A stretch of 64,000 nucleotides of DNA from Bradyrhizobium sp. BR13661 (GCF_029892425.1 NZ_JARXWB010000009.1:202645-266644); one strand, 5' to 3'. Positions 27,413-37,039 are shown, counted from the first letter of the stretch. Numbers and translations: made by a program. Notes: generated from the letters alone by a model not told the origin.

Positions 27413-28969
27413 CTATTCCGCGGCCTGAAGCGTGGTTGGTGCCGGGACAAAGTCTTCCCGGAAATGCTTCAAGGCGCTGAGCACGGGGTAGGGCGTGAAG
27501 CCGCCGAGTGCGCAGAGCGAGCCGAATTTCATGGTGTTGCAGAGGTCTTCGACGAGCGCGAGGTTTTCGCCGACCCGCTCGCCGCGGATGATCTTCTCGA
27601 TGGTCTCGACGCCGCGGGTCGAGCCGATGCGGCAGGGCGTGCACTTGCCGCAGGATTCGACGGCGCAGAATTCCATGGCGAAACGCGCCTGCTTGCGCAT
27701 GTCGACGCTGTCGTCGAACACGACGATGCCGCCATGGCCGATCAGGCCGTCGCGCGCAGCAAAGGCCTCATAGTCGAACGGCGTGTCGAACAGCGCGCGC
27801 GGGAAATAGGCGCCGAGCGGACCGCCGACCTGTACCGCGCGGACCGGGCGGCCGGTGAACGTGCCGCCACCGATGTCGTCGACGAGCTCGCCGAGCGTCA
27901 CGCCGAACGCCGTCTCGAACAGTCCGCCCTGGCGGATGTTGCCGGCAAGCTGGATCGGCATCGTGCCGCGCGAGCGGCCCATGCCGAAATCGGCATAGGC
28001 CTTGGCGCCTTCGGCGAGGATGAAGGGGATAGCCGCAAACGACAGCACGTTGTTGATGACGGTCGGCTTGCCGAACAATCCATGATGCGCCGGCAGCGGC
28101 GGCTTGGCGCGGACCAGGCCACGGCGGCCTTCGAGGCTCTCCAGCAGCGAGGTTTCTTCGCCGCAAACGTAAGCGCCGGCCCCGACGCGCACTTCCATGT
28201 CGAAGCTGTAGGTCGAGCCGCCGATCTTGTCGCCGAGATAGCCGCCGCGCCGCGCCGTGACGATGGCCGCATTCATCGCCTCGACCGCGTGCGGATATTC
28301 GCTGCGGATGTAGATGTAGCCCTTGGTGGCACCAACGGTGATACCTGATGTGGTCATGCCTTCGATGACGAGGAAGGGATCGCCTTCCATGATCATGCGG
28401 TCGGCAAAGGTGCCGCTGTCGCCCTCGTCCGCATTGCAGACGATGAACTTGCGGTCAGCCTTCGCTTGCGCGACCGTCTTCCACTTGATGCCGGTCGGAA
28501 AACCCGCGCCGCCGCGGCCGCGCAGGCCGGACGCCGTGACTTCGTTGAGGATCGCATCCGAGCCGAGCGAGAGTGCACGCTCCAGGCCCTTGTAGCCGCC
28601 ATGGGCGCGGTAGTCCTCGAGCGAGCGCGGATCGATCACACCGCAGCGGGCGAAGGTGAGGCGGGTTTGGCGCTTCAGCCAGGGAATTTCGTCGGCGATG
28701 CCGAGCAGCAAGGCGTGCGGTCCGTTGCTCACCATCGACTCCAGCACGGAGGCGACATCCTCCGCGCTGACCGGGCCATAGGCAACGCGGCCGCCCGGGG
28801 TTGCCACCTCAACCATTGGCTCCAGCCAGCAGAGCCCGCGCGAGCCGGTCCTGACGATCTCGACCGGCAGGCCGCGCTTCGCCGCGACCTGCTCGAAGGC
28901 TGCGGCAATATCATCGGCGCCGACGGCAACCGCGGCAGCGTCACGTGGAATGAAGATCTTCATGCTCAT
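27413..28969 (-). CDS. fdsB: NAD-dependent formate dehydrogenase, diaphorase subunit FdsB
   Basis: A 518-residue NuoF-like subunit that passes electrons from FdsA to NAD+. An N-terminal thioredoxin-like ferredoxin remnant is followed by the FMN/NADH domain (GLRGRGGAGFPTG for NADH, then YIYIRSEYP) and the C-terminal 4Fe-4S site (ESCGKCTPCR plus a distal Cys). The ATG at 28969 overlaps the fdsG stop by 4 bases. A second in-frame ATG lies two codons later. Confidence 0.96.
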   Translation of the reverse strand: MSMKIFIPRDAAAVAVGADDIAAAFEQVAAKRGLPVEIVRTGSRGLCWLEPMVEVATPGGRVAYGPVSAEDVASVLESMVSNGPHALLLGIADEIPWLKRQTRLTFARCGVIDPRSLEDYRAHGGYKGLERALSLGSDAILNEVTASGLRGRGGAGFPTGIKWKTVAQAKADRKFIVCNADEGDSGTFADRMIMEGDPFLVIEGMTTSGITVGATKGYIYIRSEYPHAVEAMNAAIVTARRGGYLGDKIGGSTYSFDMEVRVGAGAYVCGEETSLLESLEGRRGLVRAKPPLPAHHGLFGKPTVINNVLSFAAIPFILAEGAKAYADFGMGRSRGTMPIQLAGNIRQGGLFETAFGVTLGELVDDIGGGTFTGRPVRAVQVGGPLGAYFPRALFDTPFDYEAFAARDGLIGHGGIVVFDDSVDMRKQARFAMEFCAVESCGKCTPCRIGSTRGVETIEKIIRGERVGENLALVEDLCNTMKFGSLCALGGFTPYPVLSALKHFREDFVPAPTTLQAAE

Positions 28970-29454
28970 CGCTGCGCCTCCGCAACCAGCGCATCGATGC
29001 GCTTCTCGTCGAGCCGGCCAATGAGGCGGCCATCGAGCATCGCGGAGGGCGCGGTCGCGCACAGCCCGAGACAGTAGATCGGCTCCAGCGTGACGCGATC
29101 ATCCGCGGTGGTATGTCCGAGCGAAACGCCAAGCTTCGATTCAGCCCGCGCCGCCAGCGCATCGCCGCCGGCGGCCTGGCAGGCTTCGGCGCGGCACAGC
29201 TTCAGCACGTGGCGGCCGGCCGGCTTGTGGCGGAAATCATGGTAGAAGGTGAAGACGCCGTGGACCTCGGCGCGCGACAGGTTCAGCGCCTGCGCCACCA
29301 TGGGAATCGCGGCCTCCGGTACGTAACCGAACGCGCCCTGAAGCGCGTGCAGAATGACGAGCGTCGCGCCTTCCTGGTCGGCATGTTCGGCGATGATTTC
29401 AGCGCCGCGTGTCTCGTTCCAAGGCTCGTAACAAGGCTCGTAAACGGCTGTCAT
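28966..29454 (-). CDS. fdsG: NAD-dependent formate dehydrogenase, gamma subunit FdsG
   Basis: A 162-residue NuoE-like thioredoxin-fold subunit with one 2Fe-2S cluster. The four ligands are in CRAEAC and CLGLC, with the NuoE spacing. A helical N-terminal part contains VHGVFTFYHDF, typical of the family. It is first in the operon, so the promoter must lie in the 225 bases between it and the divergent LysR gene. Confidence 0.96.
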   Translation of the reverse strand: MTAVYEPCYEPWNETRGAEIIAEHADQEGATLVILHALQGAFGYVPEAAIPMVAQALNLSRAEVHGVFTFYHDFRHKPAGRHVLKLCRAEACQAAGGDALAARAESKLGVSLGHTTADDRVTLEPIYCLGLCATAPSAMLDGRLIGRLDEKRIDALVAEAQR

Positions 29455-29533
29455 TCTTCGTTCTCGGATTGAGCGTCCCTTCCACGCAAACTATTTGGAA
29501 TCGTTCGAAGATCAATAAAGCTGTCTCATGCTG

Positions 29534-29569
29534 CGATTGCGAATTCAGATCGATTTGAAAGCGCAATCG
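29534..29569. promoter_or_regulatory. Inverted repeat in fds/LysR intergenic region, site 1
   Basis: CGATTGCG (29534-29541) and CGCAATCG (29562-29569) form a perfect 8-bp dyad with a 20-base spacer. It sits next to site 2. Together they are good candidates for binding by the divergent LysR regulator. Confidence 0.5.
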
Positions 29570-29570
29570 A

Positions 29571-29602
29571 TCGATACGATCAGGTAATGAAACTTGTATC
29601 GA
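29571..29602. promoter_or_regulatory. Inverted repeat in fds/LysR intergenic region, site 2
   Basis: TCGATAC (29571-29577) and GTATCGA (29596-29602) form a perfect 7-bp dyad with an 18-base spacer, 117 bases upstream of fdsG and 78 bases upstream of the LysR start. LysR proteins usually bind such dyads upstream of a divergent target. Confidence 0.55.
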
Positions 29603-29679
29603 CTACCGGTTTTTGCGTGTTGGTGCAGGTCGGGCGTGATAGCTTGCACGCCACGACTTGAGATCCAGGGGACGGACGG

Positions 29680-30573
29680 TTGATCGACAAGCTTGAATTG
29701 CTGCTGGCGCTGGCCAAGGAACGGCATTTTGGACGGGCGGCAGAGGCCTGCGGCGTCACCCAGCCGACGATGTCGACCGGGCTGAAGCAGCTCGAGGAGA
29801 TCCTCGGCGTGATGCTGGTCCAGCGCGGCTCCCGTTTCCAGGGATTTACGCCGGAAGGCGAGCGGGCGCTCGACTGGGCGCGGCGCATCGTCGGCGATGC
29901 CCGCGCCATGCGCGACGAGATCAACGGGTTGAAGCATCAGCTCTCCGGCGAGATCCGCATTGCGGCGATCCCGACCGTGCTCGGCATGGTCGCGTCGCTG
30001 ACGACGCCGTTCCGTGCGCGGCATCCCGAGGTGCGCTTCAGCATCCGCTCGACGACCTCATCCGAGGTGCTGGGGCTGCTCGAAAATCTCGAGGTCGATG
30101 CGGGACTGACCTATATCGAGAACGAGCCGATCGGCAAGGTGCGCACCATTCCGCTCTACAACGAGAGCTATCGCCTCCTGACCGCGCCCGATGCGATGTT
30201 CGGCGACCGCGAGTCCGTCACGTGGAGCGAGGTCGGCCAGGTGCCGCTGTGCCTGTTGACGCCTGACATGCAGAACCGCCGCATCATCGACCGCGCGCTG
30301 CGCTCGGTCGGTGCGGAGGCGACGCCGACGCTGACCTCGAACTCGCTGCTGGTGCTGTTCACCCATGTCAAGACGGGACGGTGGGCGAGCGTGATGCCGG
30401 CCAAGCTCGCCGAGACGCTCGGCCTCTCCGACAAGGTCCGCACCATCCCGATCGTCGATCCCGAGGTCAATTACAGCATCGGGCTCGTGATCCCGCAGCG
30501 CGATCCGATGACGCCGCTGATCGCAGCACTGGTCAATATCGCGCGCGAAGTTGCGCCGTCGCTGCAATCCTAG
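29680..30573 (+). CDS. LysR family regulator, probably controlling fds
   Basis: A 297-residue LysR-type regulator: winged helix-turn-helix at residues 1-60 (HFGRAAEACGVTQPTMSTGLKQL is its core, with the recognition helix in PTMSTGL), linker helix, then two periplasmic-binding-like lobes for a co-inducer. It starts at TTG 29680 with GGGGAC upstream. Divergence from fdsG and the dyads between them suggest that it activates formate dehydrogenase, perhaps sensing formate or oxalate; that is inference. Confidence 0.88.
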   Translation: MIDKLELLLALAKERHFGRAAEACGVTQPTMSTGLKQLEEILGVMLVQRGSRFQGFTPEGERALDWARRIVGDARAMRDEINGLKHQLSGEIRIAAIPTVLGMVASLTTPFRARHPEVRFSIRSTTSSEVLGLLENLEVDAGLTYIENEPIGKVRTIPLYNESYRLLTAPDAMFGDRESVTWSEVGQVPLCLLTPDMQNRRIIDRALRSVGAEATPTLTSNSLLVLFTHVKTGRWASVMPAKLAETLGLSDKVRTIPIVDPEVNYSIGLVIPQRDPMTPLIAALVNIAREVAPSLQS

Positions 30574-30576
30574 TCT

Positions 30577-32907
30577 TTAAGCTGCTGCCGATATCCCTGA
30601 CACCGCCTTGATCGCGTCGCGCGGCAGGGTCACGCGGACGACGGTGCCGACTTCGAGCTTGGAGCGCAGCCGCATCGAGCCGCCATGGAGCTGCGCCAGC
30701 GAGCGGGCGATCGCGAGCCCGAGACCGGAGCCGTGATAGGTCTTGGTGAGCTGGCTCTCGACCTGCTCGAACGGACGTCCGAGCCGCGCCAGCGAGTGGG
30801 GCGCGATGCCGATGCCGGTGTCGGCGATCATCAGCACGATCCTGTCCTCGAGCTGCCGGCTGCGCACCACGATGCGTCCGCCGTCAGGCGTGAACTTCAC
30901 CGCGTTGGAGAGGAGGTTGACGACGATCTGCTTGGTCGCGCGGCGGTCGGCGACGACGGCGATGGATTTTGCGATGTCGGCATCGAGCTTCAGGTGCTTG
31001 TCCTCGGCCCGGCCGGCGACGACGCGCAGGGATTCGGCCAGCGTCCGCGACAGGTCGAGCTCTTCCATGTCGAGCTTCATGCGGCCGGCCTCGATCTTGG
31101 ACATGTCGAGGATGTCGTTGATGACCTCAAGCAGATAGTGACCGCTGGTCAGGATGTCGTGGCAGTACTCCTCGTATTTCTCGCTTCCGAGGTCGCCGAA
31201 CATGCCCGAGCCCATGATCTCGGAGAAGCCGATGATCGCGTTCAGCGGCGTGCGCAGCTCGTGGCTCATATTGGCGAGGAATTTCGACTTGGTCTGGTTG
31301 GCTTCCTCGGCGCGGGTCTTCTCGCGCTGGTACTTCTCGGCGAGGTCGGCGAGCTCGATGGTCTGGCGCTCGAGCGCGGCCTGCGAGCGCTTGAGGTCGA
31401 TGACGGTGGCGCGCAGGCGCAGATCGTTGTCGACGAGCTTCTGCTCGTGCTCCTTGATGCGGGTGATGTCGGTGCCGACCGACACGTAGCCGCCGTCCTT
31501 GGTGCGGCGCTCGCTGATGTGCAGCCAGCTGCCGTCGTCGAGCTGGGCCTCGAAGGTGCGGGCGCCGGGGCCTTGGGCAGCGGTCTCGTTGTGGCGGGTG
31601 CGCACCTCCGGCATGCGGCCGACTTCCAGCACGGTCTCGTAGGAGGTGCCGGGGATCACGGCCGTGTCGGGCAGCTTGTGCAGGCGCTGGAAGTGCGAAT
31701 TGCAGAGCACCAGGCGGTCGCTGGCGTCCCACAGCACGAAGGCTTCCGGAATGGTCTCGATCGCGTCGCGCAGGCGAAGGTCGGCCTCCACGGTGCGTTC
31801 GGCGAGGCTCTTCTGTTCGGTGATGTCGACCGCGATGCCGATCAGGTGCATGCCGGAATCGCTGGCGCCGCGGGTGCGCTCGCAGCGGACGCGCAGCCAG
31901 ATCCAGTGGCCGTCGACATGCTGCATGCGGAAGGTCCGGTCGATGTGGTCGATCTTTTCGGAGATCAGCTGGTCGGCGATCGCGAACAGGTCGATGTCGT
32001 CGGACTTCACCAGCGCGTTGACTTCGCCAAAGGTGAGCAGCTCGTTGCGGCCGTCGAGGCCCAGCATCGAGAACATCGATTGCGACCAGAAGATCCGGCC
32101 GCGCGACAGGTCCCAGTCCCATAGGCCGCAGCGGCCGCGGTTGAGCGCTGTGTCGATGCGGCCGCGCACGGCGTCATTGATGAGGTCGCCCTCGCGGGCG
32201 CGGGTCGACTGCCAGTGGAAGGCGAAGCCGAGGATCAGGACGACGAAGCCCGTTGTCGCCGACAGCGTCACCGAGAGCGCTGCGTCCGAGCCCCAGATCG
32301 GCTCGTTGCGCTCCTGGATCACGGTGACGAGGCCCGGCAGCGACTTGATCGGCCGTGCCGTGGCCATCGCAGCATTGCCATTCGGCAGCGTCATGTCGGA
32401 AACGTTGTTGTCGCGTGGCGGGGTGGCGAGCAGCTGCGCGGTGGTGATCGCGTCCAGCAGGCGATCATTGCCGGCGGGATCATTGTTGATCGGGATGCGG
32501 GCAAGGATGCGGCCGTTGACGCCGGCCGAGGTGACGACGACATGGCGGCCCGAGACCCGGGCCCGGGACGGGATCATGTCGGGGAGCAGCGCCGGCATGT
32601 TCTCGATGTTCTTCAGCCGCTCCGCGCGCAGCGAGGTGACGCGGTCGATCCGCTCGGCAAGCAGCTCGGCGAGCGCGGCGATATCGTTCTGGATCACCAG
32701 GCGCTTCTGGCGCGTCTGGTCGACGACCTGGACGAAGGCACCGAGGCAGATCGTGATGAGGAAGGCGATGATGAGCGTCGGCACGGCGCGTCGCAGCGCC
32801 GGCTCCGCGATCAGGAGCCGATGATAGGCTGGTTTCGCGATCGACTGCGCCAATCCCTTGATCGAATCGGATTGGACGCACGCGTTCGCGGCGTCTGCAC
32901 GCGCCAT
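30577..32907 (-). CDS. PAS-domain sensor histidine kinase, PleC/DivJ-like
   Basis: A 776-residue membrane kinase. Helices near residues 43-63 and 214-236 enclose a periplasmic domain of about 150 residues. Two PAS domains follow (about 260-380 and 385-500), a coiled linker, then the His box (NMSHELRTPLNAII) and ATPase domain (NLLSNAVKFTPDGG, DTGIGI, GSGLGLAI). The His-box region with GFSEIMG resembles the PleC/DivJ/PdhS kinases that act on DivK in the alphaproteobacterial cell cycle. It converges on the LysR gene with 3 bases between stops. Confidence 0.87.
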   Translation of the reverse strand: MARADAANACVQSDSIKGLAQSIAKPAYHRLLIAEPALRRAVPTLIIAFLITICLGAFVQVVDQTRQKRLVIQNDIAALAELLAERIDRVTSLRAERLKNIENMPALLPDMIPSRARVSGRHVVVTSAGVNGRILARIPINNDPAGNDRLLDAITTAQLLATPPRDNNVSDMTLPNGNAAMATARPIKSLPGLVTVIQERNEPIWGSDAALSVTLSATTGFVVLILGFAFHWQSTRAREGDLINDAVRGRIDTALNRGRCGLWDWDLSRGRIFWSQSMFSMLGLDGRNELLTFGEVNALVKSDDIDLFAIADQLISEKIDHIDRTFRMQHVDGHWIWLRVRCERTRGASDSGMHLIGIAVDITEQKSLAERTVEADLRLRDAIETIPEAFVLWDASDRLVLCNSHFQRLHKLPDTAVIPGTSYETVLEVGRMPEVRTRHNETAAQGPGARTFEAQLDDGSWLHISERRTKDGGYVSVGTDITRIKEHEQKLVDNDLRLRATVIDLKRSQAALERQTIELADLAEKYQREKTRAEEANQTKSKFLANMSHELRTPLNAIIGFSEIMGSGMFGDLGSEKYEEYCHDILTSGHYLLEVINDILDMSKIEAGRMKLDMEELDLSRTLAESLRVVAGRAEDKHLKLDADIAKSIAVVADRRATKQIVVNLLSNAVKFTPDGGRIVVRSRQLEDRIVLMIADTGIGIAPHSLARLGRPFEQVESQLTKTYHGSGLGLAIARSLAQLHGGSMRLRSKLEVGTVVRVTLPRDAIKAVSGISAAA

Positions 32908-33132
32908 GCCTTCGGCCCCCTGAAAACCTGCTAGCTACTCGGTTCGAAAGCAGCCCCACAACGCTTTCGAATCATGGCGATTTGAATCCAGTTTGCGCAG
33001 GCTGTCGAGAGTCAACGAAACGTTAACGCGAAATAATTCTTATCCAATGCAGAGTTTGTGCGGGCTCGAGCCCGCAAACTCACGTGCATGATGAGTCCGA
33101 AACGAGAACGTCGGACTCCCGGCGCATTCTGC

Positions 33133-34506
33133 TCATGCGCGCGGCGGCTCGGCGTGGCTGATGACACGCTTCACGCTCGGGAACGCGCGACGCAAGCGAC
33201 GCTCGATCGCGTCAACCTGCTCGTGCACCCTGATCACGCTCATCGACGGCGTGGCGCGGCAGTGGAAGTTGACGATCTCGCCGCCATCGGTGTCGCGGAC
33301 GCGCACATTATGAATGTCGTGGATCTCGCCGCCGGCGGCATATTCGGTGAGTGCGGCGGCGATGGTCTGCACCCGTTCCGGCGCGGCATCGACGCCGAAC
33401 GGCAGTTCCGCTTCCAGCGGCTCGATATGGACGTCGACCTCGACGTCCGCGCCGAACTCCTCCTGGATGTTCCGCTCCAGCGTGTTGGCGATGTCGTGGG
33501 CGGCCAAGAGCTGCATCTCGGCATCGACCTCGAGGTCGATGCTGACGATCAGCTTGGCGCCGAGATTATGAATCGTGACATGATGGATCGCGAGACCCGA
33601 GTTGCGCGCGATCACCATGATCTGGTCGCGGACGGTTTCGTTGTTGCGGGCAACTGGGACAGCGGTAAACGAGAGGTCGGCATCGCCGAACGCCTTGCTC
33701 AAGGCGGCCTCCGCGTTGCGCTTGATTCCCTCGACACGGTCGATCGGGTAGGTCCGCGGCACCTTGACGATGCTGTCGATGAAGGTCGTCGCCCCGACCA
33801 TACGCACGCGCAGCCGCTCGACGTCGATGACGCCGGGGACGCTGCGAATAGCGGTGGTGGCTTTTTCGAGCGCCCCCTCCGGCGCGCGGTCGACCAGCGT
33901 CTGCACGGTGGAGCTGGCCATCCGCAGGCCGAGCAGGGCGATCATCACGGCGACGGCGGCGGCTGCCGCAGCGTCGCCCCACCAGAAGCCGAGGGCGGCG
34001 AGAATCAGGCCCACGATCACGGCACCCGAGCCCATGACATCAGACGCAAAGTGCAGCGCATCCGCGGCGAGTGCCTCGCTTCGGGTCTCGCGGGCGGCCC
34101 GGTGCAGCGCGCGGGCGCGCCAGAGATTGACGAGGATGTCGATCACCAGCACCACGAACGGCACGGCCGAGATGGTCGGCGGCGGGGTTCCCTCGCGCAG
34201 CCGGCTGTAGGATTCGACCAGGATGCCGCCGGCAAGCACGTAGAGCATCGCGGTGACGCCGAGCGCGGAGATGCTCTCCAGCTTGCCGTGGCCGTAATGG
34301 TGCTCGTCGTCGGCCGGCTTGTCCGAGACCCGCACCACCGCCCAGGTGATGATGGTTGCGACCAGGTCGATCGAGGAGTGCAGGGCCTCCGAGATCAGCG
34401 CCAGCGATCCGATGGCGATCCCGACCACGAATTTGGCCGCCGCCATGCCGCCGCTGGCCAGGATCGAGATCGCCGCGACCGATGTCTTGTCATGTTGTCC
34501 GCTCAT
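33133..34506 (-). CDS. Cation diffusion facilitator (CDF) family metal exporter
   Basis: A 457-residue inner-membrane divalent-metal/proton antiporter. The N-terminal half has about six helices with the metal site residues (ALHSSIDLVA in helix 2, DALHFASDV in helix 5) and the HHYGHGKLE motif after helix 2. The C-terminal cytoplasmic part is about twice the usual length and seems to hold two ferredoxin-like dimerisation domains. ATG 34506 starts just before helix 1; a longer reading would add non-homologous residues. Zn, Fe or Mn specificity is not readable. Confidence 0.88.
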   Translation of the reverse strand: MSGQHDKTSVAAISILASGGMAAAKFVVGIAIGSLALISEALHSSIDLVATIITWAVVRVSDKPADDEHHYGHGKLESISALGVTAMLYVLAGGILVESYSRLREGTPPPTISAVPFVVLVIDILVNLWRARALHRAARETRSEALAADALHFASDVMGSGAVIVGLILAALGFWWGDAAAAAAVAVMIALLGLRMASSTVQTLVDRAPEGALEKATTAIRSVPGVIDVERLRVRMVGATTFIDSIVKVPRTYPIDRVEGIKRNAEAALSKAFGDADLSFTAVPVARNNETVRDQIMVIARNSGLAIHHVTIHNLGAKLIVSIDLEVDAEMQLLAAHDIANTLERNIQEEFGADVEVDVHIEPLEAELPFGVDAAPERVQTIAAALTEYAAGGEIHDIHNVRVRDTDGGEIVNFHCRATPSMSVIRVHEQVDAIERRLRRAFPSVKRVISHAEPPRA

Positions 34507-34593
34507 GGCGGGGGATTTAGCAGGGCGTTCGTGAACATCAAGCGACGATCCACAGCTGTAGTCGCGAGTGACTTGCAGGAGCGTTGGCAGCTC

Positions 34594-34719
34594 CGTCATG
34601 CCCGGGCTTGTCCCGCCTGCGCGGCCGAAGCCGCTGCGGCGCGGCGAAGGCCCGGGCATCCACGTTCTTCGTTCCGCGCGGCAAAGACGTGGATGGCCGG
34701 GTCAAGCCCGGCCATGACG
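34594..34719. repeat. Palindromic intergenic repeat (REP-like)
   Basis: A roughly 126-bp element bounded by CGTCATG and CATGACG, with inner complementary blocks (CCCGGGC...GCCCGGGC, CCACG...CGTGG, GGCCGGG...CCCGGCC). It can fold into a long branched hairpin. The wording matches a family that is abundant between Bradyrhizobium genes. It fills the gap between the quinone-reductase-like and CDF genes. Confidence 0.8.
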
Positions 34720-34757
34720 AGCGGAGAGAATGGAGTTTTCGTTAGGCGGCCGTACGC

Positions 34758-35729
34758 CTACGGCACCGTCACCACGATCTTCCCCAGATGCTTGTTCGCC
34801 TCCATGTGCTCGAACGCCTGGTCGATCTGGTCGAACGCATAGACCTTGTCGATTGGCAGCTGCAGCTTGCGCGCTTCCACCGCACTCCAGATGTCCTTGC
34901 GAACCTCCTGAAAGATCTCGCGGACCTCCTCGATGGTGCGGGTGCGGAAGGTGACGCCGATATAGCTGATGCGGCGGGCGGCATGGAGGTCGAAGTTGAA
35001 GTCCGCATGGGTGCCGCCGAGCCGGCCGACATTGACGATGCGGCCCAAAACCTTGGTCGCAGCGAGGTTCTGGTTGGCGACCTTGCCCGAGACCTGGTCG
35101 ACGATGAGATCGACACCTTCGCCGTTGGTCGCCTTCAGCACCTCGTCGACCCATTTGGGATCGGAGGAGTCGACCGCGAGATCGGCGCCATAGTCCTTCA
35201 GCCGGCCGCGGCGGTAGGCGTCGGTCGAGGAGCCAATGACGAGCCTGGCGCCCTTGAGCTTTGCAATTTGCATCGCCATCAGGCCGACGCCGGAGCTGGC
35301 GCCCTGGATCAGCACGGCTTGCCCGGGCTGCACGCCGCCGATGGTGACGACGGCATTGTGCATGGTGGCGAGCGCGACGGGCAGGGTGGCGGCCTCCTCG
35401 AAGTTCATGTTCGAGGGCGCCCGGAACAGCCGGCCGTGATCGGCCAGCGTGTACTCGGCAAAGGCCGCGCCGCCCGATCCCATGATGCGGTCGCCGACCT
35501 TCACACCCTTTGCATCGGGCCCGAGCTCGGCCACTTCACCGGCCCATTCCATGCCGAGCACGGTGCCGACGCCGCCGGCCGCACCGTGCGCGTGGCCCTT
35601 GCGCATGCCGGTGTCGGCGCGATTGAGCCCGCAGGCGCGGACGCGAACCAGCACCTGCGTGCCTTTAGGCTTTGGTTGAGCGACGTCGGAAATCCGAGCG
35701 CCCTCAGGGCTGTAGACGTAAGCTTTCAT
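34758..35729 (-). CDS. Zinc-type alcohol dehydrogenase-like / quinone oxidoreductase (MDR family)
   Basis: A 323-residue NAD(P)H-dependent reductase of the medium-chain family, quinone oxidoreductase branch. The GroES-like N-terminal domain has GLNRADTGMR, and the Rossmann domain has the cofactor loop ASSGVGLMAMQ (near residues 144-154). The catalytic-zinc cysteines and structural-zinc cysteine quartet are absent, as expected for this branch. Substrate unknown. It sits 25 bases after the nitronate monooxygenase-like gene and is probably co-transcribed. Confidence 0.85.
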   Translation of the reverse strand: MKAYVYSPEGARISDVAQPKPKGTQVLVRVRACGLNRADTGMRKGHAHGAAGGVGTVLGMEWAGEVAELGPDAKGVKVGDRIMGSGGAAFAEYTLADHGRLFRAPSNMNFEEAATLPVALATMHNAVVTIGGVQPGQAVLIQGASSGVGLMAMQIAKLKGARLVIGSSTDAYRRGRLKDYGADLAVDSSDPKWVDEVLKATNGEGVDLIVDQVSGKVANQNLAATKVLGRIVNVGRLGGTHADFNFDLHAARRISYIGVTFRTRTIEEVREIFQEVRKDIWSAVEARKLQLPIDKVYAFDQIDQAFEHMEANKHLGKIVVTVP

Positions 35730-35754
35730 GAATTGCTCTCACTTCTTGCAGTGA

Positions 35755-36750
35755 TTATTCCGCGGCTTCACGTTGCGGCTGAACGATCATGCCTTCGAGC
35801 CTGGAGCGAATGATCGCCTCCGCTTCGCGCACGATGCGGGAGATGAGCTCGCCGCAGCTCGGGATGTCCTGGATCAGGCCCTGCACCTGGCCGGCCGACC
35901 AGATGCCTTCATCCGAATTGCCGGTTGCATAGACCATCTTGCCGCGGGCGCCAGCGACGAGCTCGCGGATGTCCTCGAACTTGGCGCCTTCCTTCTCCAT
36001 GGCGACGACCTTGGTCGAGATCTCGTTCCTGGCGACGCGGGAGGTGTTGCGCATGGTGCGGAAGATCAGCTCGGTCTCGCGCTCGTCATTGGCGACGATC
36101 TTCTCCTTGATGAGCTGGTGGATCGGGCTCTCCTTGGTCGCCATGAAGCGGGTGCCCATGTTGATGCCCTCGGCACCAAGCGCCAGCGCCGCAACCAGGC
36201 CGCGGGCATCGGCAAAGCCGCCCGAGGCGATCATCGGGATCTTGACCTTGTTGGCGGCGGCCGGGATCAGGATCAGGCCAGGCGTATCGTCCTCGCCGGG
36301 GTGGCCGGCGCATTCGAAGCCGTCGATCGAGATGGCATCGACGCCCATCCGCTCGGCCGAGAGCGCGTGGCGGACGCTGGTGCATTTGTGCACGACCTTG
36401 ACGCCGTGCTTTTTGAACTCGTCGACATGCTCTTGCGGCTTGTTGCCGGCGGTCTCGACCACCGTGATACCGGCTTCGATGATGGCAGCGCGGTATTCGG
36501 CGTAGGGCGGCGGCTTGATCGCGGGCAGGATAGTCAGGTTGACGCCGAATGGCTTGTCGGTGAGGTCGCGGCAGCGCGCGATTTCCTTGGTCAGATCCTC
36601 GGGCGTCGGCTGGGTCAGCGCCGTGATGAAGCCGAGCGCGCCGGCGTTGGCAACCGCGGCAACCAGCTCGGCGCGGCCAACCCATTGCATGCCGCCCTGG
36701 ACGATCGGGTGCTCGACGCCGACGAGCTTTGTGAACCGTGTCTGCAGCAT
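35755..36750 (-). CDS. Nitronate monooxygenase family FMN enzyme
   Basis: A 331-residue TIM-barrel flavoprotein of the 2-nitropropane dioxygenase/nitronate monooxygenase family. The N-terminal substrate/FMN block (PIVQGGMQWVG), the barrel (GVDAISIDGFECAGHPGED with the active His) and the phosphate-binding loop (PMIASGGFADARG) are all present. Members detoxify propionate 3-nitronate, but some act as enoyl reductases. First gene of a likely two-gene operon with the MDR reductase. Confidence 0.88.
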   Translation of the reverse strand: MLQTRFTKLVGVEHPIVQGGMQWVGRAELVAAVANAGALGFITALTQPTPEDLTKEIARCRDLTDKPFGVNLTILPAIKPPPYAEYRAAIIEAGITVVETAGNKPQEHVDEFKKHGVKVVHKCTSVRHALSAERMGVDAISIDGFECAGHPGEDDTPGLILIPAAANKVKIPMIASGGFADARGLVAALALGAEGINMGTRFMATKESPIHQLIKEKIVANDERETELIFRTMRNTSRVARNEISTKVVAMEKEGAKFEDIRELVAGARGKMVYATGNSDEGIWSAGQVQGLIQDIPSCGELISRIVREAEAIIRSRLEGMIVQPQREAAE

Positions 36751-36920
36751 TTCTGTTTCCCCCGCCTGCGTGGCAGGCTCTGTTCTCGGTTGATGGGCGG
36801 AGGATGCCGCCCGGGGTGGGAAATGTCTATTGCGCGGGTGTGCGGTGAGTCATGCAGGCGATGGCGATGATTCCGCGGGGCGGATAATTGGGACCGCGAC
36901 GCTCGCCGCATCCACCGCCG

Positions 36921-37039
36921 TCGTCCTGGCGAAGGCCAGGACCCATAACCACAGGGAGATGCTGTTTTGCACGATGGCGGCCACAGCATGCGCGATCGCG
37001 CTGACCGGGGTAATGGGTCCTGGCTTTCGCCAGGACGAC
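36921..37039. repeat. Palindromic intergenic repeat (REP-like)
   Basis: An approximately 119-bp element bounded by GTCGTCCTGG (36921-36930) and CCAGGACGAC (37030-37039), each followed inward by its own small hairpin (CCTGGCGAAGGCCAGG). It belongs to a repeat type common in Bradyrhizobium. It occupies most of the 320-base gap between the nitronate monooxygenase and the exported protein; the rest of that gap shows nothing. Confidence 0.75.
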
